A stretch of 13,939 bases of DNA from positions 1 to 13,939 of the forward strand of contig JAPUFN010000163.1 of assembly GCA_027293665.1 (NCBI GenBank). Reading direction: 5' to 3'. This stretch comes from Gammaproteobacteria bacterium (GTDB taxonomy: Bacteria > Pseudomonadota > Gammaproteobacteria > Pseudomonadales > Azotimanducaceae). Both the position numbers and the translations under genes were made by a program. The notes under the pieces were generated by a model. That model did not search any database. It was given only the letters and a program-made list of their open reading frames with translations, and was not told the DNA's origin. Below, piece by piece: positions 1-7,109 of this stretch (positions within the stretch are counted from its first letter, which is position 1; every line of letters starts with the position of its first letter).

Positions 1-1
1 C

Positions 2-262
2 TATGCAGCGTGCTTTCTACCCGCCATCCTCTTTGGCTTGCACTGGCAAAGAGGTTCAGCGATCGGAGTTCTCACCTCGATGGTGCTCGGGGTGGTTACA
101 CTCGTGAGCTGGATGCTGTTTGGACCGCGCGACGTCGTGCACGAAGTGTTCCCTGCGCTGGCGGTCTCATGTCTTGCCTATGTCACTATTGCCCGCGCGA
201 CGCCACCGGCTATTCAACGATGGCCTGATGAACGAGTACCTGGAAGTCCTGGCGGATATTGA
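2..262 (+). CDS. Sodium:solute symporter family protein, C-terminal fragment
   Basis: Partial gene: only about 86 codons are inside the window and the start lies to the left. The peptide has two hydrophobic stretches. The first is roughly FLPAILFGLHW, followed by a short basic turn (QRGSA) and then IGVLTSMVLGVVTLVSWMLF; after a polar loop (GPRDVVHEVFP) comes ALAVSCLAYVTIA. This pattern, a helix, a 'W-x-R-G' turn, a helix, then 'V-HE-FPA' and a last helix, matches my memory of the C-terminal end of SSF transporters such as sodium/proline or sodium/pantothenate symporters, which are inner-membrane Na+-coupled importers. The last 18 codons lie antisense to the end of the serine hydrolase gene, so the two genes converge and overlap by 53 bases. 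The substrate cannot be told from this fragment. Confidence 0.75.
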   Translation, partial: YAACFLPAILFGLHWQRGSAIGVLTSMVLGVVTLVSWMLFGPRDVVHEVFPALAVSCLAYVTIARATPPAIQRWPDERVPGSPGGY

Positions 263-1487
263 TATGCCGATAGGGTCGCACCTGAGTCATGAGTACCGCG
301 ACGATTTCCTCGGCCGGATCCACCCAGGATATTGTGCAGTAAGCGCCTCCCCAGTAGGCCGCACCTTCCGATAGCGGCGTCGCGGCCGCGCCACGGTCGA
401 CGACCACGCCGTAACCGAGACCAAATCCCATGCCCGGACCCGGCAGCCACAACGGCAGATCGCCGGTGTGGTTGTCCATCATCAGCCGCACGGTGGCCGG
501 TGCCAGCAAACGCACGCCGTCGAGATCGCCGCCGTTGAGCATCATCTGCTGAAATCGCAGGTAGTCGTCCACCGTCGAAACCATGCCTCCCGCGCCGCGG
601 AACAGACCCTGGGGACCGCTGATCCAGCGACTTTTCATCGAACCGGGATCCTGCAGCACGATTTTCTCATCTTCGCCGGGCGTGTACTGCGCAGAGAGCC
701 GGTCGGCATAATCCGCATCGAGATAGAAATGTGTATCCGGCATGGCCAGTGGCGCGAAGATGTGCTCGGCCATGTACTCATCGAGCGGTTTGCCGGACAT
801 CACTTCCACGAGTCGGCCCACCACATCGGTGGCTATTGAATACTGCCAGGCGGTTCCAGGCTGATAGTTGAGCGGCAACTGTGCCAGACGCTTGATGAAG
901 GATTCGAGATCATCATCCGGCTGCCGGCGCATGTGTTCCGCATAATGTTCCGTGTTGCCTATGTAATTATTGGCAAGACCCGCAGTGTGCGTAAGCATGT
1001 CACGAATCTGAATTGGCCGGTCACTCGGCACCAGTTCGCCAGTGGTGCCGCTTGCATCGCTGGTTGTCGAAACCACCGGGTCGGTAAATTCAGGTAAAAA
1101 TTTTGCGACAGGGTCGCGCAGCTGGAAGTGGCCTTCCTCCCACAACATCATCAGAGCGACGGATGTAATTGGTTTCGTCATGGATGCGATCCGGAAAACG
1201 GTATCTCTGCGCATGGTTTTTCCAGCCGCGACATCCATCTCGCCCTGTACCGACAGGTGGACGAGCTTGCCGCGGCGCATCACGGCGGTGACGGTGCCGG
1301 GTACTTTCTGCGCGTCGATGTAACGCTGCATCGCGGGTGCAATCCGTGCCAGCCGCTCGCTGGACATGCCAACCGATTCCGGTCGGGACACTTTCATGTT
1401 CGCAGCAATGGCGAATTCCACCTCGAGTGCGGCAGATGCACACACGGCGAACATGCATGTCATGCGGGAAAGTTGTTTCAGGGTCAT
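210..1487 (-). CDS. Exported serine hydrolase, S12 / class C beta-lactamase-like (EstB type)
   Basis: A 425-residue protein of the beta-lactamase-fold serine hydrolase family, whose members are esterases, D-amino-acid peptidases and beta-lactamase relatives. The N-terminus looks like a signal peptide with a cleavage site near AIA-AN (residues 27-31), so the enzyme is probably periplasmic or secreted. Visible active-site motifs are S102-M-T-K105 (nucleophile and base), Y216-S-I (second motif) and W379-G-G (third motif). WGG, in place of the KTG of true class C beta-lactamases, is what EstB-type esterases carry, so an esterase or peptidase is more likely than a resistance enzyme. An upstream TTG at 1490 is in frame, but the ATG at 1487 is preferred because GGAGAGGAG sits about 9 bases before it. 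It lies 60 bases after the glutathione S-transferase gene on the same strand and may share its transcript. The natural substrate is unknown. Confidence 0.9.
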   Translation of the reverse strand: MTLKQLSRMTCMFAVCASAALEVEFAIAANMKVSRPESVGMSSERLARIAPAMQRYIDAQKVPGTVTAVMRRGKLVHLSVQGEMDVAAGKTMRRDTVFRIASMTKPITSVALMMLWEEGHFQLRDPVAKFLPEFTDPVVSTTSDASGTTGELVPSDRPIQIRDMLTHTAGLANNYIGNTEHYAEHMRRQPDDDLESFIKRLAQLPLNYQPGTAWQYSIATDVVGRLVEVMSGKPLDEYMAEHIFAPLAMPDTHFYLDADYADRLSAQYTPGEDEKIVLQDPGSMKSRWISGPQGLFRGAGGMVSTVDDYLRFQQMMLNGGDLDGVRLLAPATVRLMMDNHTGDLPLWLPGPGMGFGLGYGVVVDRGAAATPLSEGAAYWGGAYCTISWVDPAEEIVAVLMTQVRPYRHINIRQDFQVLVHQAIVE

Positions 1488-1547
1488 CAATTCACGCTCC
1501 TCTCCGGTGATTTAAAGGTAAGGTATTGGTGGTGTAGTCGTTGTGAT

Positions 1548-2168
1548 TCAGGCGGCGTTGGCCGTTTCGATCGTGCGGATCGAGTCTCGTTCAGCAAGCC
1601 TGGCGATGAGTGATTTTACGTTCGGCAGATCGGCAAGGATATCCCGTCCGAACATTTTTTCGGTGATAACGGATGCGAGGCCGAAGGTGAAGTACACGTA
1701 GAGGTCGGCAAGACCGAACTCGGCACCAGCCGCGTATGGCCCGCAGACCACGAGCCTGCCGAACGCTTGCATTCCTTTTGCGAGGTCCTTCTCAGTAGCA
1801 GCCTTGACTTCCTCGCTGACGGGTTTGCCGAATACCGCTTCCATCAGACAGCGACGTGCCACGAGTTCCACGTCGAGTTCCAGATGGCGAATCAGCTCAA
1901 TCGCCTTGGCGCGGGTAAATGCGTCTGTTGGCAGTAGCGGATTGTCAGGATTGATGTGGTCCAGGTAGTCCGCGATGGCGAAAGTTTCAGAAATAAACCC
2001 AGCTTGCGTTTCTATGCACGGAACTTTTCCCATTGGACTTTTCGCCAGGTAATCGTCCTCCTGATTCGGGAATACCTTGACCTCTTCGTGCTCGATGCCC
2101 TTTTCCAGAAAACAGGCCTTAAGCAGATTAGTGTAATTGCTGCGGGACATACCGTGGATTCTAATCAT
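1548..2168 (-). CDS. Glutathione S-transferase family protein
   Basis: A 206-residue cytoplasmic protein with the two-domain GST layout. Residues 1-75 form the thioredoxin-like glutathione-binding half: S8/S10/Y12 near the first strand-helix turn are candidate catalytic residues. GKVPCIE holds the cis-proline P50, and SETFAIADYL (60-69) is the E-S/T motif that grips the glutamyl end of glutathione. Residues 85-206 form the helical half, with the folding motif FGLADLY around D155. Family members conjugate glutathione to electrophiles or act as isomerases or reductases; the class is not clear. The reading frame extends to a TTG at 2204, but ATG 2168 starts right before the first beta-strand (MIRIHG) and has AGAGGA about 10 bases upstream. 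It follows the alpha-E gene by 72 bases on the same strand, which suggests, but does not prove, a shared operon. Confidence 0.9.
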   Translation of the reverse strand: MIRIHGMSRSNYTNLLKACFLEKGIEHEEVKVFPNQEDDYLAKSPMGKVPCIETQAGFISETFAIADYLDHINPDNPLLPTDAFTRAKAIELIRHLELDVELVARRCLMEAVFGKPVSEEVKAATEKDLAKGMQAFGRLVVCGPYAAGAEFGLADLYVYFTFGLASVITEKMFGRDILADLPNVKSLIARLAERDSIRTIETANAA

Positions 2169-2240
2169 GCGTCGCGAGTCCTCTGTTTTGATTCGTGGCT
2201 GCAATCGGCTTGGTTGCGATTAATGAGAGTAAATCTGCTG

Positions 2241-3200
2241 TCAGTTCCGGGTTGCTCTGCGTCTTGGCTTGAATTCGAAGTAGACGTCGGCAATTGCCTG
2301 GTTGATCTGCGCAAGCTGCAGCTGGAAGTCATCCAGGAATTCACGCAGGCTTTCACCCTCTAAAGAGCCAACATCAGCGTGATTGATTGTTCTGCGCAAT
2401 CTATTGATCGAGCGCAGAATTTTTTCATGCCGCGGTAAATCCTGCAGTCCTTTGCGCAGTGAATTGAGGGAATATGCCAGAGAGCGGGGCAGTGACTCGT
2501 TGCAGATGAGAAATTCGAGTACTGCTTCTTTACTGATCGGTGACTGAACGACGGTGTTGTAACTCTGTGTTGCGTCCAACGACAGTAATACGCTGCGCCA
2601 CTGGATATCACTGAATGGTTCGAGTTCGGACACGGCTTCAAACATGTTGTCACAGCCCGATTCGATGATTCTACTGGTCATGTCTGCGCGCTCGATGAAA
2701 TTACCGAGTCGCAGAAAAGTCCAGTGCGCATCATGCAGCATGTTTGCCGACATGAAGCCGTCGATGCGTTGGACAAATTCCAGGATCTTCGACAGCCCCT
2801 GCACGCGGCGTGTCCGCGACAGCGGTTCAGAAAGAAATTCCCTCGCAAACAGGTAGAGCTCGTTGACGTATTCGATCGACTGGCGCGGAATTATGCCGCG
2901 CAGAGTCCGCACATTCTCCCGTGTCCAGTTCAGCGCACTGAACAGAGATGCCGGATTGTGCAGATCGTTGATAAGAAACCGGGTGACGTTCTTTTCGCTG
3001 GACTCAGTATAAAGTTGGGCAAACAGTTCAGCGCCGCCGGTGATGTCGACGAGTGGCTGCCAGCCCAGTGGCAGCCGTCTGGGCAGATCGTAGAGCAAGC
3101 GGCCGTTGACCATGACCAGGCGCGCAGTACTCTCGGCGCGCTCGAGGTAGCGGCCGAGCCAGTAGCTGCGTGTCGCGGTGCTGGAGAGCGTCCGGTTCAT
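2241..3200 (-). CDS. Alpha-E domain protein (former DUF403), partner of ATP-grasp
   Basis: A 319-residue, largely alpha-helical protein that fits the alpha-E family. The signature appears twice: LGRYLERAESTARL (15-28) and LGNFIERADMTSRI (165-178), each with the paired Glu/Arg residues that name the family. This suggests an internal duplication. Other typical segments are NWTRENVRTLRGII (91-104) and CNESLPRSLAYSLNSL (233-248). The biochemical role is not established. By gene context, the family is predicted (Iyer and Aravind's amidoligase work) to act with circularly permuted ATP-grasp enzymes in making a peptide-like bond. The start codon overlaps the stop of the ATP-grasp gene in an ATGA, so the two are probably translationally coupled and made in equal amounts. 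No signal peptide or membrane segment is seen, so it is likely cytoplasmic. Confidence 0.92.
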   Translation of the reverse strand: MNRTLSSTATRSYWLGRYLERAESTARLVMVNGRLLYDLPRRLPLGWQPLVDITGGAELFAQLYTESSEKNVTRFLINDLHNPASLFSALNWTRENVRTLRGIIPRQSIEYVNELYLFAREFLSEPLSRTRRVQGLSKILEFVQRIDGFMSANMLHDAHWTFLRLGNFIERADMTSRIIESGCDNMFEAVSELEPFSDIQWRSVLLSLDATQSYNTVVQSPISKEAVLEFLICNESLPRSLAYSLNSLRKGLQDLPRHEKILRSINRLRRTINHADVGSLEGESLREFLDDFQLQLAQINQAIADVYFEFKPRRRATRN

Positions 3201-4645
3201 GCGTCCAGATCCACCACCCAGGTGTCTTTGCTGCCACCACCCTGCGACGAATTGACGACAATGGAACCTTTGCGCATGGCGACCCGGGTCAGACCGCCGG
3301 TTGTGACGTAAGATTTTGCCCCGGAGAGTATGAATGGCCTGAGATCAAGATGCCGGGGTTCGGCATGGTCGCCGATGATCGCGGGTGCGGTGGACAGCGT
3401 CAGCATCGGTTGTGCCATGTAGTTGCGGGGATTTGCCCGGATCTGACGTGCAAACTTCGCGCGCTCCGCGCGTGTCGCCTTGGGACCGATCAGCATTCCG
3501 TAGCCGCCGGATTCGTTTGCCGGCTTGACGACGAGCTTGTCCAGGTTGTCCAGAACGTAATCGCGCTGGTCTTTTTCGACGCAACGGTAAGAAGGGACGT
3601 TCGGCAATATCGGTTCTTCGTTCATGTAGTAGCGAATGAGATCCGGAACGTACGTGTAGATCACTTTGTCATCGGCCACGCCGCAACCAGGCGCGTTTGC
3701 GAGTGCCACGTTTCCGGCACGCCAGGCTCGCATGAGTCCAGGCACACCGAGAACGGATCCGGCGTTGAAAACTTCCGGGTCGAGGAACAGGTCGTCAATG
3801 CGCCGGTAAATAACGTCCACCTGCACCAGGCCGTCAATCGTGCGCATATAGACCTTGTCATCATTGCCGACCGCGAGATCCGAACCTTCTACCAGTTGCG
3901 CCGCCATGGCGTTTGCGAGGTAGGCATGTTCGAAATAGGCGGAGTTGTAGATGCCGGGAGTGAGCACGACGATCTGCGGTGATTTTATCGGCGTCAGGGA
4001 CCGCAGGCAGGCGGCGAGTTGCGCCGGATAGTCATCGACGGGATGGATGACGATTTCTTCGAAGAGTTCGGGGAAGACGCGTTTCATGACTTCGCGATTC
4101 TCCAGCATGTAGGAAACGCCGGAGGGCACCCGCAGGTTGTCCTCAAGGACGTACATCCTGCCATCTTTGTCGCGGACGAGGTCCGAGCCACACACGTGTG
4201 ACCACACCTTGTGCGGGGGCTCTACGCCGAGACATTCCTCGCGAAATTCCTTTGATCGCTCTATGTATTCGCGTGGCAGAACGTCGTCGGAGAAAACCTT
4301 CTGCTCGTGGTAGACGTCATTGATGAACCGATTGAGTGCGGTGACTCGCTGTATCAGGCCGCTGGATATGCGGTCCCACTCCCGCTTGAGGATCAGTCTG
4401 GGGACGATGTCGAACGGCCATTCACGGTCAATCGTCCCGGAGCCTTCTCCCGTGTACACCGTAAAGGTAATGCCCATTGAGCGGATTGCCAGTTCGGCAG
4501 CAGTCTTGCGGGCGGCGAGCTCTGAGTCGCTCAGCCGCGCAAGCGTTCTGCAGAGCTTGCCTGCTCCGTTACGCGCGCGTCCCCGGGGAGTGATCAGTTC
4601 GTCCCAGAGACCCTCGTTTTCGTAGGTTTGCCAGTTAATCGTCAT
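3197..4645 (-). CDS. Circularly permuted type 2 ATP-grasp protein
   Basis: A 482-residue protein of the circularly permuted ATP-grasp family (former DUF404/DUF407), predicted ATP-dependent carboxylate-amine ligases. Conserved stretches in order are LEDNLRVPSGVSYMLENR (167-184), DVIYRRIDD (277-285), GNVALANAPG (311-320), VVKPANESGGYGMLIG (372-387), DLRPFI (434-439) and VVNSSQGGGSKDTWV (463-477). The Lys of VVKPANE and the acidic EDN and RPF regions are the expected nucleotide and metal ligands. The substrate is unknown. The frame stays open to 4753, but the extra 36 codons lie in a structured leader, and the family homology starts after ATG 4645; the Shine-Dalgarno there is weak, so the start is the least certain part. 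It is the first gene of the leftward block and overlaps the alpha-E start by 4 bases. The transglutaminase-like and peptidase genes often seen with this pair are absent from the window. Confidence 0.92.
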   Translation of the reverse strand: MTINWQTYENEGLWDELITPRGRARNGAGKLCRTLARLSDSELAARKTAAELAIRSMGITFTVYTGEGSGTIDREWPFDIVPRLILKREWDRISSGLIQRVTALNRFINDVYHEQKVFSDDVLPREYIERSKEFREECLGVEPPHKVWSHVCGSDLVRDKDGRMYVLEDNLRVPSGVSYMLENREVMKRVFPELFEEIVIHPVDDYPAQLAACLRSLTPIKSPQIVVLTPGIYNSAYFEHAYLANAMAAQLVEGSDLAVGNDDKVYMRTIDGLVQVDVIYRRIDDLFLDPEVFNAGSVLGVPGLMRAWRAGNVALANAPGCGVADDKVIYTYVPDLIRYYMNEEPILPNVPSYRCVEKDQRDYVLDNLDKLVVKPANESGGYGMLIGPKATRAERAKFARQIRANPRNYMAQPMLTLSTAPAIIGDHAEPRHLDLRPFILSGAKSYVTTGGLTRVAMRKGSIVVNSSQGGGSKDTWVVDLDA

Positions 4646-4663
4646 GCTTTCGTTGCGAACTCT

Positions 4664-4706
4664 AAAAAATTTACCTTGCCGGATGCGAAACCGACAGCCC
4701 GGCAAG
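4664..4706 (-). terminator. Stem-loop plus T-run in the leader of the ATP-grasp block
   Basis: On the minus strand an 8-base perfect inverted repeat, CTTGCCGG (4699-4706) and CCGGCAAG (4675-4682), is separated by 16 bases. After GTAAA (4670-4674) comes a run of six T (4664-4669), about 19 bases before the ATG at 4645. This is the shape of an intrinsic terminator or attenuator placed in the 5' leader of the leftward operon. The loop is long and there is a 5-base gap before the T-run, so it is weaker than a textbook terminator. It could also be a chance pairing or a protein site. Confidence 0.35.
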
Positions 4707-4733
4707 AAGCAGACTGCCAGCAATGCTGCATTC

Positions 4734-4763
4734 ATTCTATGGACAAACGGCACTACGGATAAA
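4734..4763 (-). promoter_or_regulatory. Possible promoter for the leftward ATP-grasp block
   Basis: On the minus strand TAGAAT (4734-4739) could be a -10 box, with TTTATC (4758-4763) as a weak -35 box and an 18-base spacer. A transcript from here would pass through the stem-loop at 4664-4706 before reaching the ATP-grasp start. The -35 match is poor, so this is only a candidate. Confidence 0.25.
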
Positions 4764-4802
4764 GACCCGCGGCTGACCGCAGGCTGGGGATGGCATCAGG
4801 AA

Positions 4803-4834
4803 GTTGCAAAACGATCGCAAAATCGTTTTGCAAC
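4803..4834. promoter_or_regulatory. Perfect 13-base inverted repeat, likely operator
   Basis: GTTGCAAAACGAT (4803-4815) and ATCGTTTTGCAAC (4822-4834) are exact reverse complements with the 6-base spacer CGCAAA. The element lies between two divergent operons. Its right arm contains the TTGCAA that fits as the -35 box of the rightward gene, which is the usual position for a repressor site of a dimeric helix-turn-helix regulator. No T-run follows on either side, so a terminator is less likely. No regulator gene is adjacent, so the binding protein is unknown. Confidence 0.6.
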
Positions 4835-4858
4835 AAGCTGTGGCAATTTCACTAGAAT
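4828..4858 (+). promoter_or_regulatory. Predicted promoter of the S12 hydrolase-SIR2 operon
   Basis: TTGCAA (4828-4833) as -35 and TAGAAT (4853-4858) as -10 with a 19-base spacer, about 27 bases before the start codon at 4885. The spacer is a little long. The -35 box lies inside the right arm of the 13-base inverted repeat, which suggests repression by whatever binds there. Confidence 0.4.
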
Positions 4859-4884
4859 GAGCTTTTCCCGCAACGACAATAGGT

Positions 4885-6069
4885 ATGCTCAACGGAAACA
4901 TCCAACCGGACTATGCGGATGTGGCGTCTTCGCTGATCCGGCAGATTCCCAAAGACAAGCACGCGGGGTCCGCGGTGTGCGTCTATCATCGCGGCGTCTG
5001 CGTGGTCGACGTCTGGGGTGGGGTAAAGGACTCCGCAGGTAACGCCTGGCAATCGGACACAACCGCGGCGAGCTTCTCCACGACCAAAGGTGTTCTGTCC
5101 ACTCTCGTGCACATCCTCATCGATCAGGGCAAGGCCGAATACGATGACCCGGTCGCCCGCCACTGGCCGGCTTTCGGCACCCGGGGCAAAGAAACGATTA
5201 CGATCCGCCAGGCGCTGTCGCACGAGGCTGGTTTGTACCGGATCACCGAACTCATCCGCAAGCCCTCGGAGATGCTCGACTGGCAGCATATGAAACAGCT
5301 CATCGCAGATGCAGCGCCCGTGCACGAACCGGGTGAGAAACATGGTTACCATGCGCTGACCTACGGCTGGTTGATCGGCGGCCTCATCGAGGAAATAAGC
5401 GGGAAGTCGCTGCAAGCGGTATTGCAGGAGGAACTGGTTGATCCTCTACAACTCGACGGAATGTTCATCGGCATGCCACACAATGAACTCTTCCGTCGCG
5501 CAGAGCTGACGAAGGGTGTGTCACGGCCAGCGGCACCCCGTGAACCCTGGCAGGAAACTGCGGCTGCATGGCTGGAGGTGGGACTCGGTCATCTCGGTGT
5601 GGAGCTTGCAGAATTCAATTCTGCGTTGAATCCGTTTACCGAAGAGTTCGACTGGAACGCCGAGGAGACCGTACAGGCAGTGATTCCAGCGGCCAATGGC
5701 CAATTCACGGCACGCTCGCTTGCCCGGATGTACGCAATGCTGGCTGGAGGCGGTGTAATCGATGGGGTCAGGCTGCTGTCGGAGGCCCGGGTGCAGGAAA
5801 TCGCCCAGGTGCGCAGCACGGCGCGCGATCAGGTGCTGTTCATCAACATGAACTGGCGGATGGGCTACCACCGGGCATTTACCGTTGGTGTCAGTGCGCA
5901 AAATGCCTTTGGTCACTATGGCTACGGCGGTTCGGGTGCCTTCTGTGACCCGTCGAGAAAGCTTGCGGTAGCCTTGACGCTCAACCATGGCGCCGGGACC
6001 GCCATGGGTAATTCAAACATGCCGCGCATTGCCCGTGCAGCGCTGCGGGCAGTCGATCGCCTGAGCTGA
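4885..6069 (+). CDS. Cytoplasmic serine hydrolase, S12 / class C beta-lactamase-like
   Basis: A 394-residue serine hydrolase of the beta-lactamase fold (EstB/CubicO-like). Active-site motifs are S65-T-T-K68, Y155-H-A-L (the YHA-T-GW segment at 155-162) and H344-Y-G-Y-G-G-S (344-350), standing for the third KTG/HxG box. The opening segment, with GSAVCVYHRG and VVDVWGG (28-46), is the usual first sheet of these esterases. Unlike the S12 enzyme at 210-1487 it has no signal peptide, so it is likely cytoplasmic, and the two are only distantly alike. The ATG at 4885 is chosen because the family homology begins shortly after it; an AGG one base before the ATG is too close to be a good Shine-Dalgarno, so translation may be weak. 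SIR2 follows after 8 bases. An esterase or acyl-amide hydrolase is the best guess; the substrate is unknown. Confidence 0.9.
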   Translation: MLNGNIQPDYADVASSLIRQIPKDKHAGSAVCVYHRGVCVVDVWGGVKDSAGNAWQSDTTAASFSTTKGVLSTLVHILIDQGKAEYDDPVARHWPAFGTRGKETITIRQALSHEAGLYRITELIRKPSEMLDWQHMKQLIADAAPVHEPGEKHGYHALTYGWLIGGLIEEISGKSLQAVLQEELVDPLQLDGMFIGMPHNELFRRAELTKGVSRPAAPREPWQETAAAWLEVGLGHLGVELAEFNSALNPFTEEFDWNAEETVQAVIPAANGQFTARSLARMYAMLAGGGVIDGVRLLSEARVQEIAQVRSTARDQVLFINMNWRMGYHRAFTVGVSAQNAFGHYGYGGSGAFCDPSRKLAVALTLNHGAGTAMGNSNMPRIARAALRAVDRLS

Positions 6070-6077
6070 CGGGTCGC

Positions 6078-6956
6078 GTGAAGACTTCTCCTGCCGAACT
6101 TTCTCCTGCGGTCGAAACGCTTGGCCGATCTCTCGCGAATTGCCGGCGATTGTTCGTCATTACCGGTGCGGGTTGCTCTGCGCCGTCGGGTATTGCGACC
6201 TATCGTGACGCCGAAGGCCAATGGCAGCATCCGCAGCCGGTTCAGCAGCAGGATTTTTTGCACGATCCGTTTGTTCGCCAGCGCTACTGGGCGAGGAGTT
6301 TTCATGGCTGGCCGATTATCAGCCAGGCCAAACCCAATGCGGCTCATGTCGCCCTCGCTGAGTTGGAGGCGCAGTTCAGTGTACTGCTAACGCAGAATGT
6401 CGACGGGCTCCACCAACAAGCAGGTCAACGGAAACTCATCGAGCTCCACGGTTCGCTGGCCGACGTCGTTTGTCTGAGTTGCGGTGATCGGACTTCGCGT
6501 GCGCTGTTGCAACGATGGATTGAAGACAACAATCTGCAATTTATGGAATCGACTGCGATCGTCGGACCGGATGGTGATGCCGATATCGCGTTGTCGAGTG
6601 GTACTCGTGTCAGCGAATTTCGGGTTCCCGAGTGTGTCCGCTGCGGCGGTGTCGTGAAACCGGTTGTCGTTTTCTACGGCGACTCGGTGCCGCCGGAACG
6701 CGTCGCTGGCGCCTTCACCCTGCTTGCAGAGTCGGATGGTCTGTTGGTGGTTGGCAGTTCGCTGATGGTTTATTCGAGCTTTAGATTCTGCCGCCGGGCG
6801 CGTGAACTCGATATTCCGCAGTTTGCGATAAATGTCGGGAAGACGCGGGCGGATGCCTGGTTCGAGTGCAAGATTGAGCTCGATTGCGCACAGGTGCTGC
6901 CGAAACTCTGCCACGATCGGCTGCAGGCGTCCGCAGCCAGCGTCTGCCAGCGCTGA
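6078..6956 (+). CDS. SIR2-family NAD-dependent protein deacetylase/deacylase
   Basis: A 292-residue sirtuin, complete. NAD-binding and catalytic motifs are all present: ITGAGCSAPSGIATYRD (28-44, with G30-A-G32 and R43), TQNVDGLH (105-112), the catalytic His in ELHGS (H124), two zinc-binding pairs C132-x2-C135 and C186-x2-C189, GSSLMVYSS (226-234) and INVG (251-254). The zinc pairs are 50 residues apart, a long module, and the ATYRD/TQNVD forms with a moderately long C-terminus fit a SIRT4-like (class II) sirtuin better than CobB; I am less sure of that. The enzyme removes acyl groups from lysine using NAD. The start is GTG at 6078, 8 bases after the hydrolase stop, with only a weak Shine-Dalgarno, so it is probably co-transcribed and translated by coupling. 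The partner hydrolase may act in the same acyl-related pathway, but this is inference. Confidence 0.93.
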   Translation: MKTSPAELSPAVETLGRSLANCRRLFVITGAGCSAPSGIATYRDAEGQWQHPQPVQQQDFLHDPFVRQRYWARSFHGWPIISQAKPNAAHVALAELEAQFSVLLTQNVDGLHQQAGQRKLIELHGSLADVVCLSCGDRTSRALLQRWIEDNNLQFMESTAIVGPDGDADIALSSGTRVSEFRVPECVRCGGVVKPVVVFYGDSVPPERVAGAFTLLAESDGLLVVGSSLMVYSSFRFCRRARELDIPQFAINVGKTRADAWFECKIELDCAQVLPKLCHDRLQASAASVCQR

Positions 6957-7047
6957 ACTTGTGGCTTGTCAGGCACTCAAACTGGTCAGGAAGCCCGGGA
7001 TGACAGGACTATCGCTCTCCCGTTGTTGCAGGCGTAGTATCAATTCC

Positions 7048-7071
7048 CCCGCCAGGTTGGTGGTTGGCGGG
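7048..7071. repeat. Small inverted repeat between SIR2 and the four-Cys genes
   Basis: CCCGCCA (7048-7054) pairs with TGGCGGG (7065-7071) around a 10-base loop. It lies 92 bases after the SIR2 stop and 34 bases before the next gene. It could end the SIR2 transcript, but no T-run follows on either strand, so the role is open. The rest of this 148-base gap shows no clear promoter. Confidence 0.3.
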
Positions 7072-7083
7072 CGGAGTAACAAC

Positions 7084-7109
7084 TGAGCAGAAAGTGAGCA
7101 GAAAGTGAG
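7084..7109 (+). repeat. 11-base tandem repeat spanning a start codon
   Basis: TGAGCAGAAAG occurs twice in a row (7084-7094 and 7095-7105), followed by TGAG as the start of a third copy. The GTG start codon of the downstream gene (7105) sits at the join of the second and third copies, and the AGAAAG of each unit is the only purine-rich stretch that could serve as a ribosome binding site. Copy-number slippage here would move the leader in 11-base steps. Confidence 0.6.

Noticed and set aside
210..1487. Beta-lactamase antibiotic-resistance gene
   Set aside because: The third active-site box is WGG and not KTG, and the rest fits EstB-type esterases; no resistance or mobile-element context.
4646..4753. 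N-terminal extension of the ATP-grasp gene to an upstream start
   Set aside because: The extra 36 codons cross the predicted leader hairpin and T-run and do not resemble the family; the conserved part starts after ATG 4645.
4852..5415. 187-codon frame antisense to the S12 hydrolase
   Set aside because: It mirrors the coding frame of a well-supported gene, and its peptide shows no domain.
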